Source: Tannerella sp. (lineage in GTDB: Bacteria; Bacteroidota; Bacteroidia; Bacteroidales; Tannerellaceae). From it: DNA of 36,421 nucleotides. The notes below the pieces were generated by a model. It did no database searches. It was not told where the DNA came from and saw nothing but the letters and a program-made list of their open reading frames with translations. The position numbers and the translations under genes are program-made. The first letter of the stretch is position 1, and each line of letters opens with the position of its first letter. This document shows positions 8,963 to 17,245 of the stretch, piece by piece. Location: NCBI GenBank assembly GCA_031289275.1, contig JAITPV010000158.1, positions 1 through 36,421 of the forward strand. Reading direction: 5' to 3'.

Positions 8963-11900
8963 TTATTTCAACGTCTTCACTCGAATATTACGGAACTTTA
9001 CCGGAGAACCATGTCCCAAAAAGCCGATATGGCCTTTTTTGTTGAACAGTCCCGGATGTTCGTTGCCGTCCGGCGTACCGTTTTTGGTTGCTTCCTGAAT
9101 GTCGCCATCCAGAATAACGGTACCATTCAATATGACCTTGATATGATTTCCGTCGGCAATGACTTCCTGGCAATTCCATTCACCTGTCGGCTTCAAGTAG
9201 CCGCGTTTGGACGGAATGATGCCGTATACGGAACCGTGATACTGGTATTTTTTCAAATCTTTGTATACCGGATCTTCGTTATCCAGGATTTGCAATTCCA
9301 TCCCGACATAGGCGGCATCGCCTTCCATCGGTGTACGGATACCCAAACCATTATTGGCGGCTGGTGTTAATTGAAACTCAAAACGGAAGATGAAATTCCC
9401 GTATTCCTCTTTGGTATAGAGGTTCCCGTGACCGGAGCCGGTTTTATCCGGATCCATGGAGATACATCCGTCTTCCATCGTGTAATTGACCAAATTACCC
9501 GTCCATTCATACATATTGGTTCCGTCGAACAAGATTTTGAATCCGTCCTTCTTTTCTTCGGCCGACAATTGGAATGGCTCCGGGCGTTCCAGTTCTTTTA
9601 TGTAGATATTCCGGTAATACACCTTGCTTCCGTGCGCTTGTAATTCAATTTGCTCTACCGGAGGAATCGGCAGTTTCCGATCCCAATAATTTTCGAGAAT
9701 CACATCGTCCGTTACTAATTCGCCGTTCAGTTTCACCGTTACACGATCACCAACCATCTTAATATAAAGGGTATTCCATTCTCCCAATTTATTATCGGCG
9801 ACTTTCAAAGGTTTGCTTTCGTTTACCTGATTGTTGTACAACCCTCCGGAACCAACTTGCGCTCCTACATTCACACGCGCCGTGTCCCAAATTTGCACCT
9901 GGGGCGTACCACGCAGGTAAATGCCGGCGTCAGCCTCTTTACCGGAAGTATCCAACAGCCAATCGATATACATTTCAAAATCGCCATACAGTTTTTCCGT
10001 ACAAAGGTTATCGAATCCGGTTCCGCCGAATGCCAGCAAACCATTTTCGATGATCCAGTCTTTACGCATTCGTTCGTCGGCTTTGATTTGCGCTTTGGCC
10101 AATTCGGCCGGTTTCATTTTTTCGCGTGCAATCGGATTTTCAACCAGGCCTTTCCAGCCGGTCAGGTCTTTTCCGTTAAAATTAGACACAAACCCCTTTT
10201 CTTTCGGCATTTCCTCCAAATGTTTACGGATCGACTGACGCTGATAATCCGCATCCGGATTATTTAATGCCGCAGCTGCCTTGTTCAGCAGGGCAACCAC
10301 ATTTTCGCCCGTATATTCCGGATGATTCAGCGCGATATTCATTACCGCCGTAGCAGCCTTTTCTTTCAATGCGCTATTATCCACATAATCTCCTGCATAC
10401 AAAAGAGCCAGGAACGTACCTGTCCGGCCGATTTGAGCCAGGATCGTATTCTTTTGAGCGTCGGTTTTGGCGATTTCAAACGCTTTTCGCAAATAGATCA
10501 GACGGTTTTCACCGGAGAGAGCCGGATTGGAAATTAATTCCACATAGGCCGTTATTGCCCGGTCAAAATAGGACGATGCGGAAGCGTCTTTGCAAATGGC
10601 ATAAATTTCGTCGGCGACTTCAAAACCGCGCCAACTCAATAAAGCGTTAAATGCAGCGTCTTTTGCGGCGCCGCTACTTTTCTCAAATCCGTCCACAATC
10701 AGTTCCAAGGCTTTGCTTTCGCCGGTTACCGCCAAAGGCAGGTAATACAAGTGTTTTTTGTTGTCTCCCGCCTGATACATCCTGCGGATAATGGTTTCCA
10801 CCTGTTGAGCGGCCGGTTGGGAGGATAGCGATGAAATCACAGCTTGCTGCAATGGTGCAATCGCCGGCTGGTCTGCCGACTCCAACATTCCGCACATGTT
10901 CGTAAGGTCTTTTTCGCCTACCACATCTTTCAAGGCTTTGTAAGCTGCCGTTTTTACTTCGGGAGAAGCGGATTTGGTCTGCTCCAACACATCATTAAGA
11001 TGGGCGGTAGCCTTGCGTAAAGCCAGTAATTCCACGCCGGCGACCTTCCCTTTGTCCGTCGCGGAAGGAATCACCTTAGCCACCTCCGGAGAGATATTCC
11101 CCTTGAATGAGGCTAATGCTTCCTGACCTAACACGATTGTTTGCGGATCATTACTTGCCAGCAGGGAGGCTATCGAAGGGATGGCCTGTGTTTGTTCAAG
11201 CCGTACCAAAGCCCACGCAGCAGCCTGTTTCACACTGAAATCAGCGTCTCCCAACTCCTTTTGGAGCGAATGTACGATTGTCGTCTCAATACCGGTCTCG
11301 ACAGCGCCCAAAACAGATCGTTTTTCCGGACACTGCGCTTCGCGACCGAGCCAGTTGAGAATATCCGTCTTTGCTTCGGGCTTCGCTTTTGGCAATGCCT
11401 TTAGAAGCACGGCATAAAGTTCTTTACCTGCAAAAGGCGACACAAAATCCAATGCGGCATTCCGGTATTCAATCGACGGGTCTTTCAACGCCGCCAGCAC
11501 CTTCGCGGATAGCGTCTTTTCCTTTTTGCTTTCTAAGCTTGCCGCTTTCAGGATGTCGGCCTGAAGGGCGGCGATACGCAAATGCACCGGCGACGTTTTC
11601 GTGACTTTCGGAAGCGGTTGCGGCTCCGATACGGCCAACGGTTCACCTTCTCCAAGTATGCGAAGCTGGGCATTCAAAAAGGCTTTTGTTTCCGGTTCGG
11701 TTACGGTGGCCAATGCTTTTTTGAAGGCATTGACGGTCGTTTGCCGGGCGGCTTCCTGTCCCGGAGCGGAAACGTAGTGGGCAAGACCGCTCAGTGCATA
11801 GTCAACCGTCGCATTACTACCCTTTCCGGGGGGATTTATTTTTTGTACTAATAACAGGATACCTTCCTCGCCGGTAGACGCCAAATCGCTTATCTGACGG

Positions 11901-12043
11901 TTGTAATCCGTCTGATTATCGGCCGGCATTTGTGCCAGTACATCTGCGACAATGGTTTGTGCCGTGCGATTAGTCGGCGACTGTGCCATCAATAGACTTA
12001 CGCAAAGCAATAAACTACTGATTGATAAAAATATTTTTCTCAT
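8963..12043 (-). CDS. Exported HEAT-repeat protein with two DUF1080 (3-keto-disaccharide hydrolase-type) domains
   Basis: A 1,026-residue protein. The start at 12043 gives the signal peptide MRKIFLSISSLLLCVSLLMA; a longer open frame to 12121 runs into the preceding gene and lacks signal features. Residues of about 30-600 are alpha-helical HEAT-like repeats rich in Ala/Leu, for example FSVKQAAAWALVRLE. A first DUF1080 concanavalin-like domain spans about 618-825 (FNGKDLTGWKG, GIYLRGTPQVQIWD) and a second about 833-1026 (ILFDGTNMYEWTG, GLGIRTPMEGDAAYVGMELQILD). DUF1080 (PF06439) members act on 3-keto-glycosides in some Bacteroides pathways. It ends a three-gene operon with two Gfo/Idh/MocA oxidoreductases, which fits that chemistry: oxidise a sugar, then cleave or hydrate the keto product. 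Which of the two domains is catalytic cannot be seen. Confidence 0.88.
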   Translation of the reverse strand: MRKIFLSISSLLLCVSLLMAQSPTNRTAQTIVADVLAQMPADNQTDYNRQISDLASTGEEGILLLVQKINPPGKGSNATVDYALSGLAHYVSAPGQEAARQTTVNAFKKALATVTEPETKAFLNAQLRILGEGEPLAVSEPQPLPKVTKTSPVHLRIAALQADILKAASLESKKEKTLSAKVLAALKDPSIEYRNAALDFVSPFAGKELYAVLLKALPKAKPEAKTDILNWLGREAQCPEKRSVLGAVETGIETTIVHSLQKELGDADFSVKQAAAWALVRLEQTQAIPSIASLLASNDPQTIVLGQEALASFKGNISPEVAKVIPSATDKGKVAGVELLALRKATAHLNDVLEQTKSASPEVKTAAYKALKDVVGEKDLTNMCGMLESADQPAIAPLQQAVISSLSSQPAAQQVETIIRRMYQAGDNKKHLYYLPLAVTGESKALELIVDGFEKSSGAAKDAAFNALLSWRGFEVADEIYAICKDASASSYFDRAITAYVELISNPALSGENRLIYLRKAFEIAKTDAQKNTILAQIGRTGTFLALLYAGDYVDNSALKEKAATAVMNIALNHPEYTGENVVALLNKAAAALNNPDADYQRQSIRKHLEEMPKEKGFVSNFNGKDLTGWKGLVENPIAREKMKPAELAKAQIKADERMRKDWIIENGLLAFGGTGFDNLCTEKLYGDFEMYIDWLLDTSGKEADAGIYLRGTPQVQIWDTARVNVGAQVGSGGLYNNQVNESKPLKVADNKLGEWNTLYIKMVGDRVTVKLNGELVTDDVILENYWDRKLPIPPVEQIELQAHGSKVYYRNIYIKELERPEPFQLSAEEKKDGFKILFDGTNMYEWTGNLVNYTMEDGCISMDPDKTGSGHGNLYTKEEYGNFIFRFEFQLTPAANNGLGIRTPMEGDAAYVGMELQILDNEDPVYKDLKKYQYHGSVYGIIPSKRGYLKPTGEWNCQEVIADGNHIKVILNGTVILDGDIQEATKNGTPDGNEHPGLFNKKGHIGFLGHGSPVKFRNIRVKTLK

Positions 12044-12065
12044 ATGATTGTTTCTTTCAAGTTGA

Positions 12066-13322
12066 TTAAATAGTCCATGGGGTGCGCATCGGTTGCTCCA
12101 GATAGCGGTTGGCAGCCTCATCGTTCACAAATTCGAGTTTTACGGGGTCGAACTCAAGCGTCCGGTTCAAACGTAGCGCCACGGCGCCCATGTTCACAAT
12201 CGTTGCCGACCGGAACCCATAGCGTTCGTTCAAAGCAAAGGGTTGACGTGTTTTTACACATTCGACAAAATCGGTGGACTGCAAGTCCGGTTCCGGGAAA
12301 TCAGCCAATTTTTTCTCCCAATCCGGAATATCGCAAACGAAATTCTTATACACATTTCCCTTCGGGCCGGCAATGTACGGGGTATTCGGGTCTCCGAAAT
12401 CTCCGCCCCAAAGCACAATCTGACAACCATCCGCATAAGTATATGTAATGGATCGCCATGTGCCTACCGCATCCGGATGTTGTTGAGGCGCATCCACTTC
12501 CACTTTTACCGGGCTGGTATGATCCTTCCCCAGGATATATTGCACGGGATCAATGTAATGTTGTCCCATATCGCCCAATCCGCCGCCGTCGTAATCCCAG
12601 TATCCACGGAATGTGCCGTGTGTACGGTGAACGTTATACGGTTTTTCAGGCGCCGGGCCTAACCAGAAATCATAATCCAGTTCGGCGGGTATTTTTTCGG
12701 GTTCCAGATACTCTTTTCCTACCCAATAGAATTTCCAGTCAAAGCCGGTATGTCTGCTGATGGTCACTTTCAAAGGCCAACCCAACAGACCGCTTTGCAC
12801 GAGTTTTTTCAACGGTTTGACCGGCGTGCCCAGGCCGTAGAACTGGTCGGTGAACCGGAACCACGTATTCAGGCGGAAGATACGTCCGTATTGTTGCACG
12901 GCCTGCATCACTCGTTTGCCTTCTCCGATCGTACGGGTCATCGGTTTTTCACACCAGATGTCCTTGCCCGCTTTGGCGGCCTCCACGGACATGATACCGT
13001 GCCAGTGGGGAGGAGTGGCGATGTGTACAATATCCACATTCGGGTCCAGAATCAACTCACGGAAATCATGGTAGGCGGCAATTTTATCCGTTACCAATGC
13101 TTTACCTATTTCCAAGTGATTTTTGTCTACATCACACACGGCGACTAAGCGTGTCCCGGCGTAATTTACATGACCGCGTCCCATGCCTCCGATACCGATA
13201 ATTCCTTTCGTCAACTGGTCACTGGGGGCGATGAAGCCTTTGCCCAGGACATGACGGGGGACTATCGAGAAGGCAGCTATACCGCCCAAAGTCTTTAGAA
13301 AATCTCGTCTATTTGTTTTCAT
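12066..13322 (-). CDS. Exported Gfo/Idh/MocA-family oxidoreductase
   Basis: A 418-residue NAD(P)-dependent sugar dehydrogenase-type protein. The ATG at 13322 starts a Tat-like leader (MKTNRRDFLKTLGGIAAFSI, twin Arg and FLK). A Rossmann fold follows (GIIGIGGMGRGHV), with the signature CEKPMTRTIGEG containing the family catalytic Lys, and a substrate-domain motif GDMGQHYIDPVQY with the active-site Asp/His pair. The frame is open six codons further to 13340 but the leader begins naturally at 13322. It is the middle gene: 23 bases after the first dehydrogenase and 22 before the DUF1080 gene. It probably oxidises or reduces a glycoside, perhaps at C3, outside the cytoplasm, with a tightly bound cofactor as in glucose-fructose oxidoreductase. 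Exact substrate unknown. Confidence 0.87.
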   Translation of the reverse strand: MKTNRRDFLKTLGGIAAFSIVPRHVLGKGFIAPSDQLTKGIIGIGGMGRGHVNYAGTRLVAVCDVDKNHLEIGKALVTDKIAAYHDFRELILDPNVDIVHIATPPHWHGIMSVEAAKAGKDIWCEKPMTRTIGEGKRVMQAVQQYGRIFRLNTWFRFTDQFYGLGTPVKPLKKLVQSGLLGWPLKVTISRHTGFDWKFYWVGKEYLEPEKIPAELDYDFWLGPAPEKPYNVHRTHGTFRGYWDYDGGGLGDMGQHYIDPVQYILGKDHTSPVKVEVDAPQQHPDAVGTWRSITYTYADGCQIVLWGGDFGDPNTPYIAGPKGNVYKNFVCDIPDWEKKLADFPEPDLQSTDFVECVKTRQPFALNERYGFRSATIVNMGAVALRLNRTLEFDPVKLEFVNDEAANRYLEQPMRTPWTI

Positions 13323-13345
13323 ATTTATTATACTGTACATAAAAG

Positions 13346-14629
13346 TTATACTTCCAAGCTAAATGATTCTCGGAGCGGATTGCTACGGCGTCTGTTCACC
13401 TCGTTATCAGCCAAAAACTCTTCCTTCTCCGGATTCCATAGCAACTTACGGTCCAGTTCATAGCATAAGTTGACGATATGGCATACGGATGCGGTGCGAT
13501 GTCCTACCTCGACGGTGCTGAGCGGTTGTTTGCGCGTTTTCATCGAGTTGAGGAAATCACTGTAATGATCGTCACTTTTGTAAAGTTTGATTTCGTTTTC
13601 GCCGATTACCTGATCTTGCAATTTGGCAGGAATGGTGTCCAAGAAACCCCGGCTGATGTCAATCACGCCGTCTTCACCGATAAAACGAACGGCGTTACTG
13701 TCGCTCTTACGGATAGACCGCTCGTGCGTCATGGCCGTGCCGTTGGCATAGCGCATGGTGAGCGGAATCAGGTTTTTCTCGTCCGCAGGGACAAACTCAA
13801 CGGGACCGGAATCGTCCATCCCCAACCCCCATTGGGCGATGTCGAACATATGCGCTCCCCAGTCGGCCACCATTCCGCCGCCGTATTCCCTGTAATTCCG
13901 CCAGTTGGGGAATCCGCCACGCTCCATGAAAATCAGTTCGTCATTGAACGGATTCATTGGGGCAGGGCCAATCCATTTTTCCCAGTCAAGGGTCTTGGGG
14001 ATCGGCTGTCCCGGCAGGTTGTACTTCACGGGCGGAGGCCCAACAGATACTTTAACTTCTTTGATCTCACCGATGTATCCGTTGCGTACCAATTCGCAGG
14101 CATGCCTGAAAGTTCGCCATGAACGCTGCATGTTGCCTACTTGCAGCACCCGGTTATACTTTGCTACCGCATCGGCCATGGCACGGCCTTCGGCGATGCT
14201 GTGCGACATGGGTTTTTCTACATACACATCTTTTCCGGCGCGGCAGGCTTCGATGGTTTGTATGGCATGCCAATGATCCGGCGTAGCAATAATTACGCCG
14301 TCGATGTCTTTGCGTGCAAGAAGTTCCTTGTAGTCGGCATATTGCTTAAACCCTTTATAGGCTTGGCCTTTTGCCTTCGCAGTTTCTTTTTCCACAACTT
14401 CTTGCAGCCTCTGCAAGCGGCGCGACTCACAGTCGGATGCTGCAATCAGGTTCGCCCGCTGAGCGAATTGGACGCTTAAACCGCCCCCCTGCGCACCGCA
14501 TCCGATTACGCCTAAATTGATTTGGTCACTTGGAGCCGTATAACCGATTCCACCTAATACATTTCGCGGCAAAATTGTGAATGCCGCTGCACTTAATGTG
14601 CTGTTTTTTAAAAATAACCGTCTGTTCAT
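13346..14629 (-). CDS. Exported Gfo/Idh/MocA-family oxidoreductase, first gene of the operon
   Basis: A 427-residue paralogue of the next gene. Leader MNRRLFLKNSTLSAAAFTIL is Tat-like. The Rossmann motif is LGVIGCGAQGGGL, the catalytic signature is VEKPMSHSIAEG, and the active-site segment is ADWGAHMFDIAQWG. The C-terminal segment (NRRRSNPLRESFSLEV) resembles the large subgroup of Gfo/Idh proteins common in Bacteroidota and Planctomycetota, usually found with DUF1080 proteins. The ATG at 14629 is about 50 bases after an excellent promoter (TTTG-N18-TAACTTTG). The two dehydrogenases differ widely outside the motifs, so they probably carry out different steps, for example oxidation of substrate and re-reduction of product. 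This is inference. Confidence 0.88.
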   Translation of the reverse strand: MNRRLFLKNSTLSAAAFTILPRNVLGGIGYTAPSDQINLGVIGCGAQGGGLSVQFAQRANLIAASDCESRRLQRLQEVVEKETAKAKGQAYKGFKQYADYKELLARKDIDGVIIATPDHWHAIQTIEACRAGKDVYVEKPMSHSIAEGRAMADAVAKYNRVLQVGNMQRSWRTFRHACELVRNGYIGEIKEVKVSVGPPPVKYNLPGQPIPKTLDWEKWIGPAPMNPFNDELIFMERGGFPNWRNYREYGGGMVADWGAHMFDIAQWGLGMDDSGPVEFVPADEKNLIPLTMRYANGTAMTHERSIRKSDSNAVRFIGEDGVIDISRGFLDTIPAKLQDQVIGENEIKLYKSDDHYSDFLNSMKTRKQPLSTVEVGHRTASVCHIVNLCYELDRKLLWNPEKEEFLADNEVNRRRSNPLRESFSLEV

Positions 14630-14681
14630 GGTTTGAAAATTATTAATGTAATTTCGAAACTAATTTATAATGAATAAGGGG

Positions 14682-14711
14682 CAAAGTTATGAAAAATATG
14701 AAACAAACAAA
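14682..14711 (-). promoter_or_regulatory. Promoter of the Gfo/Idh-DUF1080 operon
   Basis: On the minus strand TTTG (14711-14708), 18 bases, then TAACTTTG (14689-14682): both boxes match the Bacteroidota consensus at ideal spacing, 52 bases before the first start codon. The 42-bp repeat array begins about 150 bases further upstream. Confidence 0.7.
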
Positions 14712-14858
14712 GAGCATACCCCAAAAATAATTTCAAAAATATCCATTTCGTCCAAATATACACGCAAAAACGTTCGACAGGACGTCATTCTTCGCAAAAA
14801 AAAATGATTGACCAAGCATTGCCTCTTTTTTAAAGTAAACAATACCGTTGAAACCCGG

Positions 14859-15152
14859 CCGACGCACAGCGGGAGACTTTCCACACCCGTTGTAACCCTG
14901 CCGACGAACAGCGGGGGACTTACAAAGGCGTTTATAACCCTGCCGCTGAACGGCGGGAGACTTACAAAGGCATTTATAACCCTGTCGACGAATGGCGGGA
15001 GACTTTCCACACCTGTTTTAACTCTGTCGCCGAACAGCGGGAGACTTACAAATGGCTTTGTAACCTTGCCGACAAACGGCGGGAGACTTACAAAGGCGTT
15101 TGTAAGTCTCCCGCCGAATTTCGGGCTTACAACACCTGTATCAACAAATCCG
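14859..15152. repeat. 42-bp tandem repeat array in a divergent intergenic region
   Basis: Six 42-bp units start at 14859, 14901, 14943, 14985, 15027 and 15069, with a degenerate seventh at 15111. Each has a core near GCGGGAGACTT, then a variable cassette (TCCACACC at units 1 and 4; ACAAAGGC at 2, 3 and 6; ACAAATGGC at 5), then a segment near AACCCTGCCG. In the end of unit 6 the core is repeated in inverse orientation, making a perfect hairpin. Units are contiguous with no unique spacers, so this is not CRISPR. Both strands can be read as 14-residue repeats, but without convincing start codons. The 42-bp period is four helical turns. The rest of the 14630-15241 gap holds the operon promoter at 14682-14711 and a possible coaX promoter near 15209; I see nothing else in it. 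Confidence 0.9.
15077..15116. other. 18-bp perfect hairpin closing the 42-bp repeat array
   Basis: The arm CGGCGGGAGACTTACAAA (15077-15094) pairs with all 18 bases of 15099-15116 across a four-base GGCG loop. The right arm is an inverted copy of the repeat core. It lacks a following T-run, and neither flanking gene is transcribed into it as a 3' end, so it is not a normal terminator. Confidence 0.85.
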
Positions 15153-15208
15153 ACGTTAAAAAAATGTATTTCTTTTGATTGAAATGCATGTTTTCTCGTA
15201 GGATTGCT

Positions 15209-15216
15209 TTACTTTG
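15209..15216 (+). promoter_or_regulatory. Possible -7 box of the coaX operon
   Basis: TTACTTTG followed by TGCGC resembles the -7 box (TAnnTTTG) with one mismatch. If used, transcription begins after the upstream ATG at 15188, so translation would have to start further in, supporting the TTG at 15242. No clear -33 box is seen. Confidence 0.35.
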
Positions 15217-15241
15217 TGCGCATTTTGAAATAGTTGACGAT

Positions 15242-15973
15242 TTGAATTTGATTATTGAACAAGGCAACACTGCTGTAAAAGCGGCCGTGTATGATCGGGG
15301 AAAGATCGTAACGACTGCTGTATATGAGGAATTTGGATTATCCGAACTTCTTCCGTTTTTTGAGCAATATCCGTTGGAAAACGGTATCCTGTCTACGGTG
15401 GCGAAAACCGACGAGGCTTGGATAGATTGCATGAACCGGCGGTTGAAGTATTTTCTTTTTTTAGACAGCCGGTCGGCATTGCCGATTGCGATTCGTTACC
15501 AAACGCCGGAACGGTTGGGATGCGACCGGATAGCAGTAGCCGCAGGTGCGCATTTTCTTTGTCCCGGCAGGGATATTCTGGTGATTGACGCCGGAACGGC
15601 TATTACCTACGAAATCGTGGAAGCATCAGGCGCTTATGTGGGAGGGAATATTTCGCCGGGCATGACAACCCGTTTCCGTGCGCTTCATCAATTCACGGAG
15701 AAACTGCCGTTAGTGAAACAGCAAGACGAAGTTCCGCTTATTGGAATAAGTACGGAAACGGCCATTGTGGCGGGCGTAGTGAATGGAATAGTGTACGAAA
15801 TGGATGGGTATATAAATGAACTCCGGAAGAAATATCCGGATATTTTTGTTTTTTTAACGGGTGGACACTCGTTTTATTTTGAAAGACGGTTGAAAAATTC
15901 CATCTTTGCAGCTATTAATTTAGTATTGGTTGGATTAAATAGAATATTAGAATATAATGTTGAAAAACAATAA
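15242..15973 (+). CDS. coaX: Type III pantothenate kinase
   Basis: Phosphorylates pantothenate, the first step of coenzyme A synthesis, in the cytoplasm. Motifs: QGNTAVK at the N-terminus, PERLGCDRIAVAAGA, the second phosphate motif VIDAGTAITYE, and GGNISPGMTTR, in the type III order. The TTG at 15242 gives 244 residues beginning MNLIIEQGNT, just like family members (MNLxIDxGNT); the frame also has an ATG at 15188 and a TTG at 15179, which would add an atypical 18-21 residues, and a possible -7 box falls inside that extra part. Odd: the normally invariant Asp of DxGNT is Glu here. The gene overlaps the following barrel gene by 17 bases, indicating one operon. Confidence 0.88.
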   Translation: MNLIIEQGNTAVKAAVYDRGKIVTTAVYEEFGLSELLPFFEQYPLENGILSTVAKTDEAWIDCMNRRLKYFLFLDSRSALPIAIRYQTPERLGCDRIAVAAGAHFLCPGRDILVIDAGTAITYEIVEASGAYVGGNISPGMTTRFRALHQFTEKLPLVKQQDEVPLIGISTETAIVAGVVNGIVYEMDGYINELRKKYPDIFVFLTGGHSFYFERRLKNSIFAAINLVLVGLNRILEYNVEKQ

Positions 15974-17204
15974 AGTAAAGATAATCTTGGGGATACTCAT
16001 CCTGATTCAGGTATCCATGATCGCGCAGAATGGCACCAATTCTCCCTATACGCGATACGGATATGGAGCATTGGCCGACCGGTCGTTTGGCGCCGGCCGT
16101 TCAATGGGAGGCATCGGTTACGGCTTGCGCAGTTCCAAGCAAATTAATCCGATGAATCCGGCATCCTATACAAGCATGGATTCATTGACCTTCCTTTTTG
16201 ATGTCGGCGCATCAGCACATTTTTCATGGTTCGATGACGGCATAAACAAACAGCGCAATCTCAATGGTAACATAGAATATATCGCCATGCAGTTTCCGTT
16301 GCACAAACGGTTGGCCATGAGCGTCGGTGTGTTGCCGTATTCCTACGTGGGATACAATTTCGGGGTGCTCAATGAAGGAGACGTCACCTATATGGATCAG
16401 TTTTCCGGCACAGGGGGATTAAGCGAAGTGTATGCCGGACTGTCAATGGATATATGGAAGAAGCGTCTTTCACTGGGAGCAAACATCAGCTATCTGTTCG
16501 GAAACATTGATCACAGGAGTGTGACCGTCCTGAGTTCAACGACTCAAACGGCGACAGATGTGTATACGATGAAGAAAGTGAACGTGCATAACATGAAATT
16601 CGATATAGGCGTACAATATACGCATCCGCTGACCAAGACGGAACGGCTCACCTTTGGATTAGCCTATTCGCCTAAAATGAGGCTGAAAACGACTTCCTAT
16701 GATCAGGAAACCCTGGATGCGTCGACAATCGTCAAGTCGGATACGGCCTGGAACCGGGGATTTGACCTGCCTCATTCGATCGGGGCAGGGGTTTCGTATA
16801 CAAAGGACCATAAAATGACGCTGGCGGCCGACGTCTCTTACGAGGGATGGTCGCAAGCGTATTTTTTTGACAAGAAAGAATTTAATGACCGGATCAAGGT
16901 TGTGCTTGGCGGCGAATATATTCCGAATAACTTTACGAGGGTGTATTTGAATCGCGTCAGGTATCGCGCCGGATTGCATTACAGCAATTCGTACCTGCAA
17001 ATCAAGAACGTCGGAAGCAAGGAATACGGCGCAAGTCTGGGAGCCGGGTTCCCGATGCTGGATGGCCGTTCGTTTCTTAACGCATCGTTTGAATATGTAA
17101 CGGTGGTTCCGGACACAAAAGCGTTGATAAACGAACAATATTTCCGTTTTACGGTTAGTTACACGTTTAATGAACGCTGGTTCCTTAAAATGAAAATGGA
17201 TTGA
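15957..17204 (+). CDS. Outer-membrane beta-barrel protein (FadL/OMPP1-like)
   Basis: A 415-residue exported protein: hydrophobic leader KVKIILGILILIQVSMIAQ, then NGTNSPYTRYGYGALADRSF and a glycine-rich block (GAGRSMGGIGYGLRSSKQIN). The phrase INPMNPASYTSMDSLTFLFDVG resembles the N-terminal hatch of FadL-like and PorV-like proteins. The rest is alternating amphipathic strands. It lacks a terminal Phe, ending KMKMD, unlike the other barrels in this window. It starts 17 bases inside coaX and is followed by a TPR protein and lptC, a grouping I recall from other Bacteroidales. Transport of hydrophobic compounds or a lipopolysaccharide-related role are both possible; not shown. Confidence 0.75.
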   Translation: MLKNNKVKIILGILILIQVSMIAQNGTNSPYTRYGYGALADRSFGAGRSMGGIGYGLRSSKQINPMNPASYTSMDSLTFLFDVGASAHFSWFDDGINKQRNLNGNIEYIAMQFPLHKRLAMSVGVLPYSYVGYNFGVLNEGDVTYMDQFSGTGGLSEVYAGLSMDIWKKRLSLGANISYLFGNIDHRSVTVLSSTTQTATDVYTMKKVNVHNMKFDIGVQYTHPLTKTERLTFGLAYSPKMRLKTTSYDQETLDASTIVKSDTAWNRGFDLPHSIGAGVSYTKDHKMTLAADVSYEGWSQAYFFDKKEFNDRIKVVLGGEYIPNNFTRVYLNRVRYRAGLHYSNSYLQIKNVGSKEYGASLGAGFPMLDGRSFLNASFEYVTVVPDTKALINEQYFRFTVSYTFNERWFLKMKMD

Positions 17205-17245
17205 GATGAAGAATAGATAGTGAAACTTTAATTACTTATAGAGAT

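Noticed and set aside
14859..15152. CRISPR array
   Set aside because: Units are contiguous copies with no unique spacers, and no cas genes are present.
14808..15182. 124-codon plus-strand open frame encoding 14-residue repeats
   Set aside because: It begins with TTG, has no promoter or ribosome site, and is open only because the 42-bp unit is divisible by three; the other strand is open as well (14687-15010, also from a non-ATG start).
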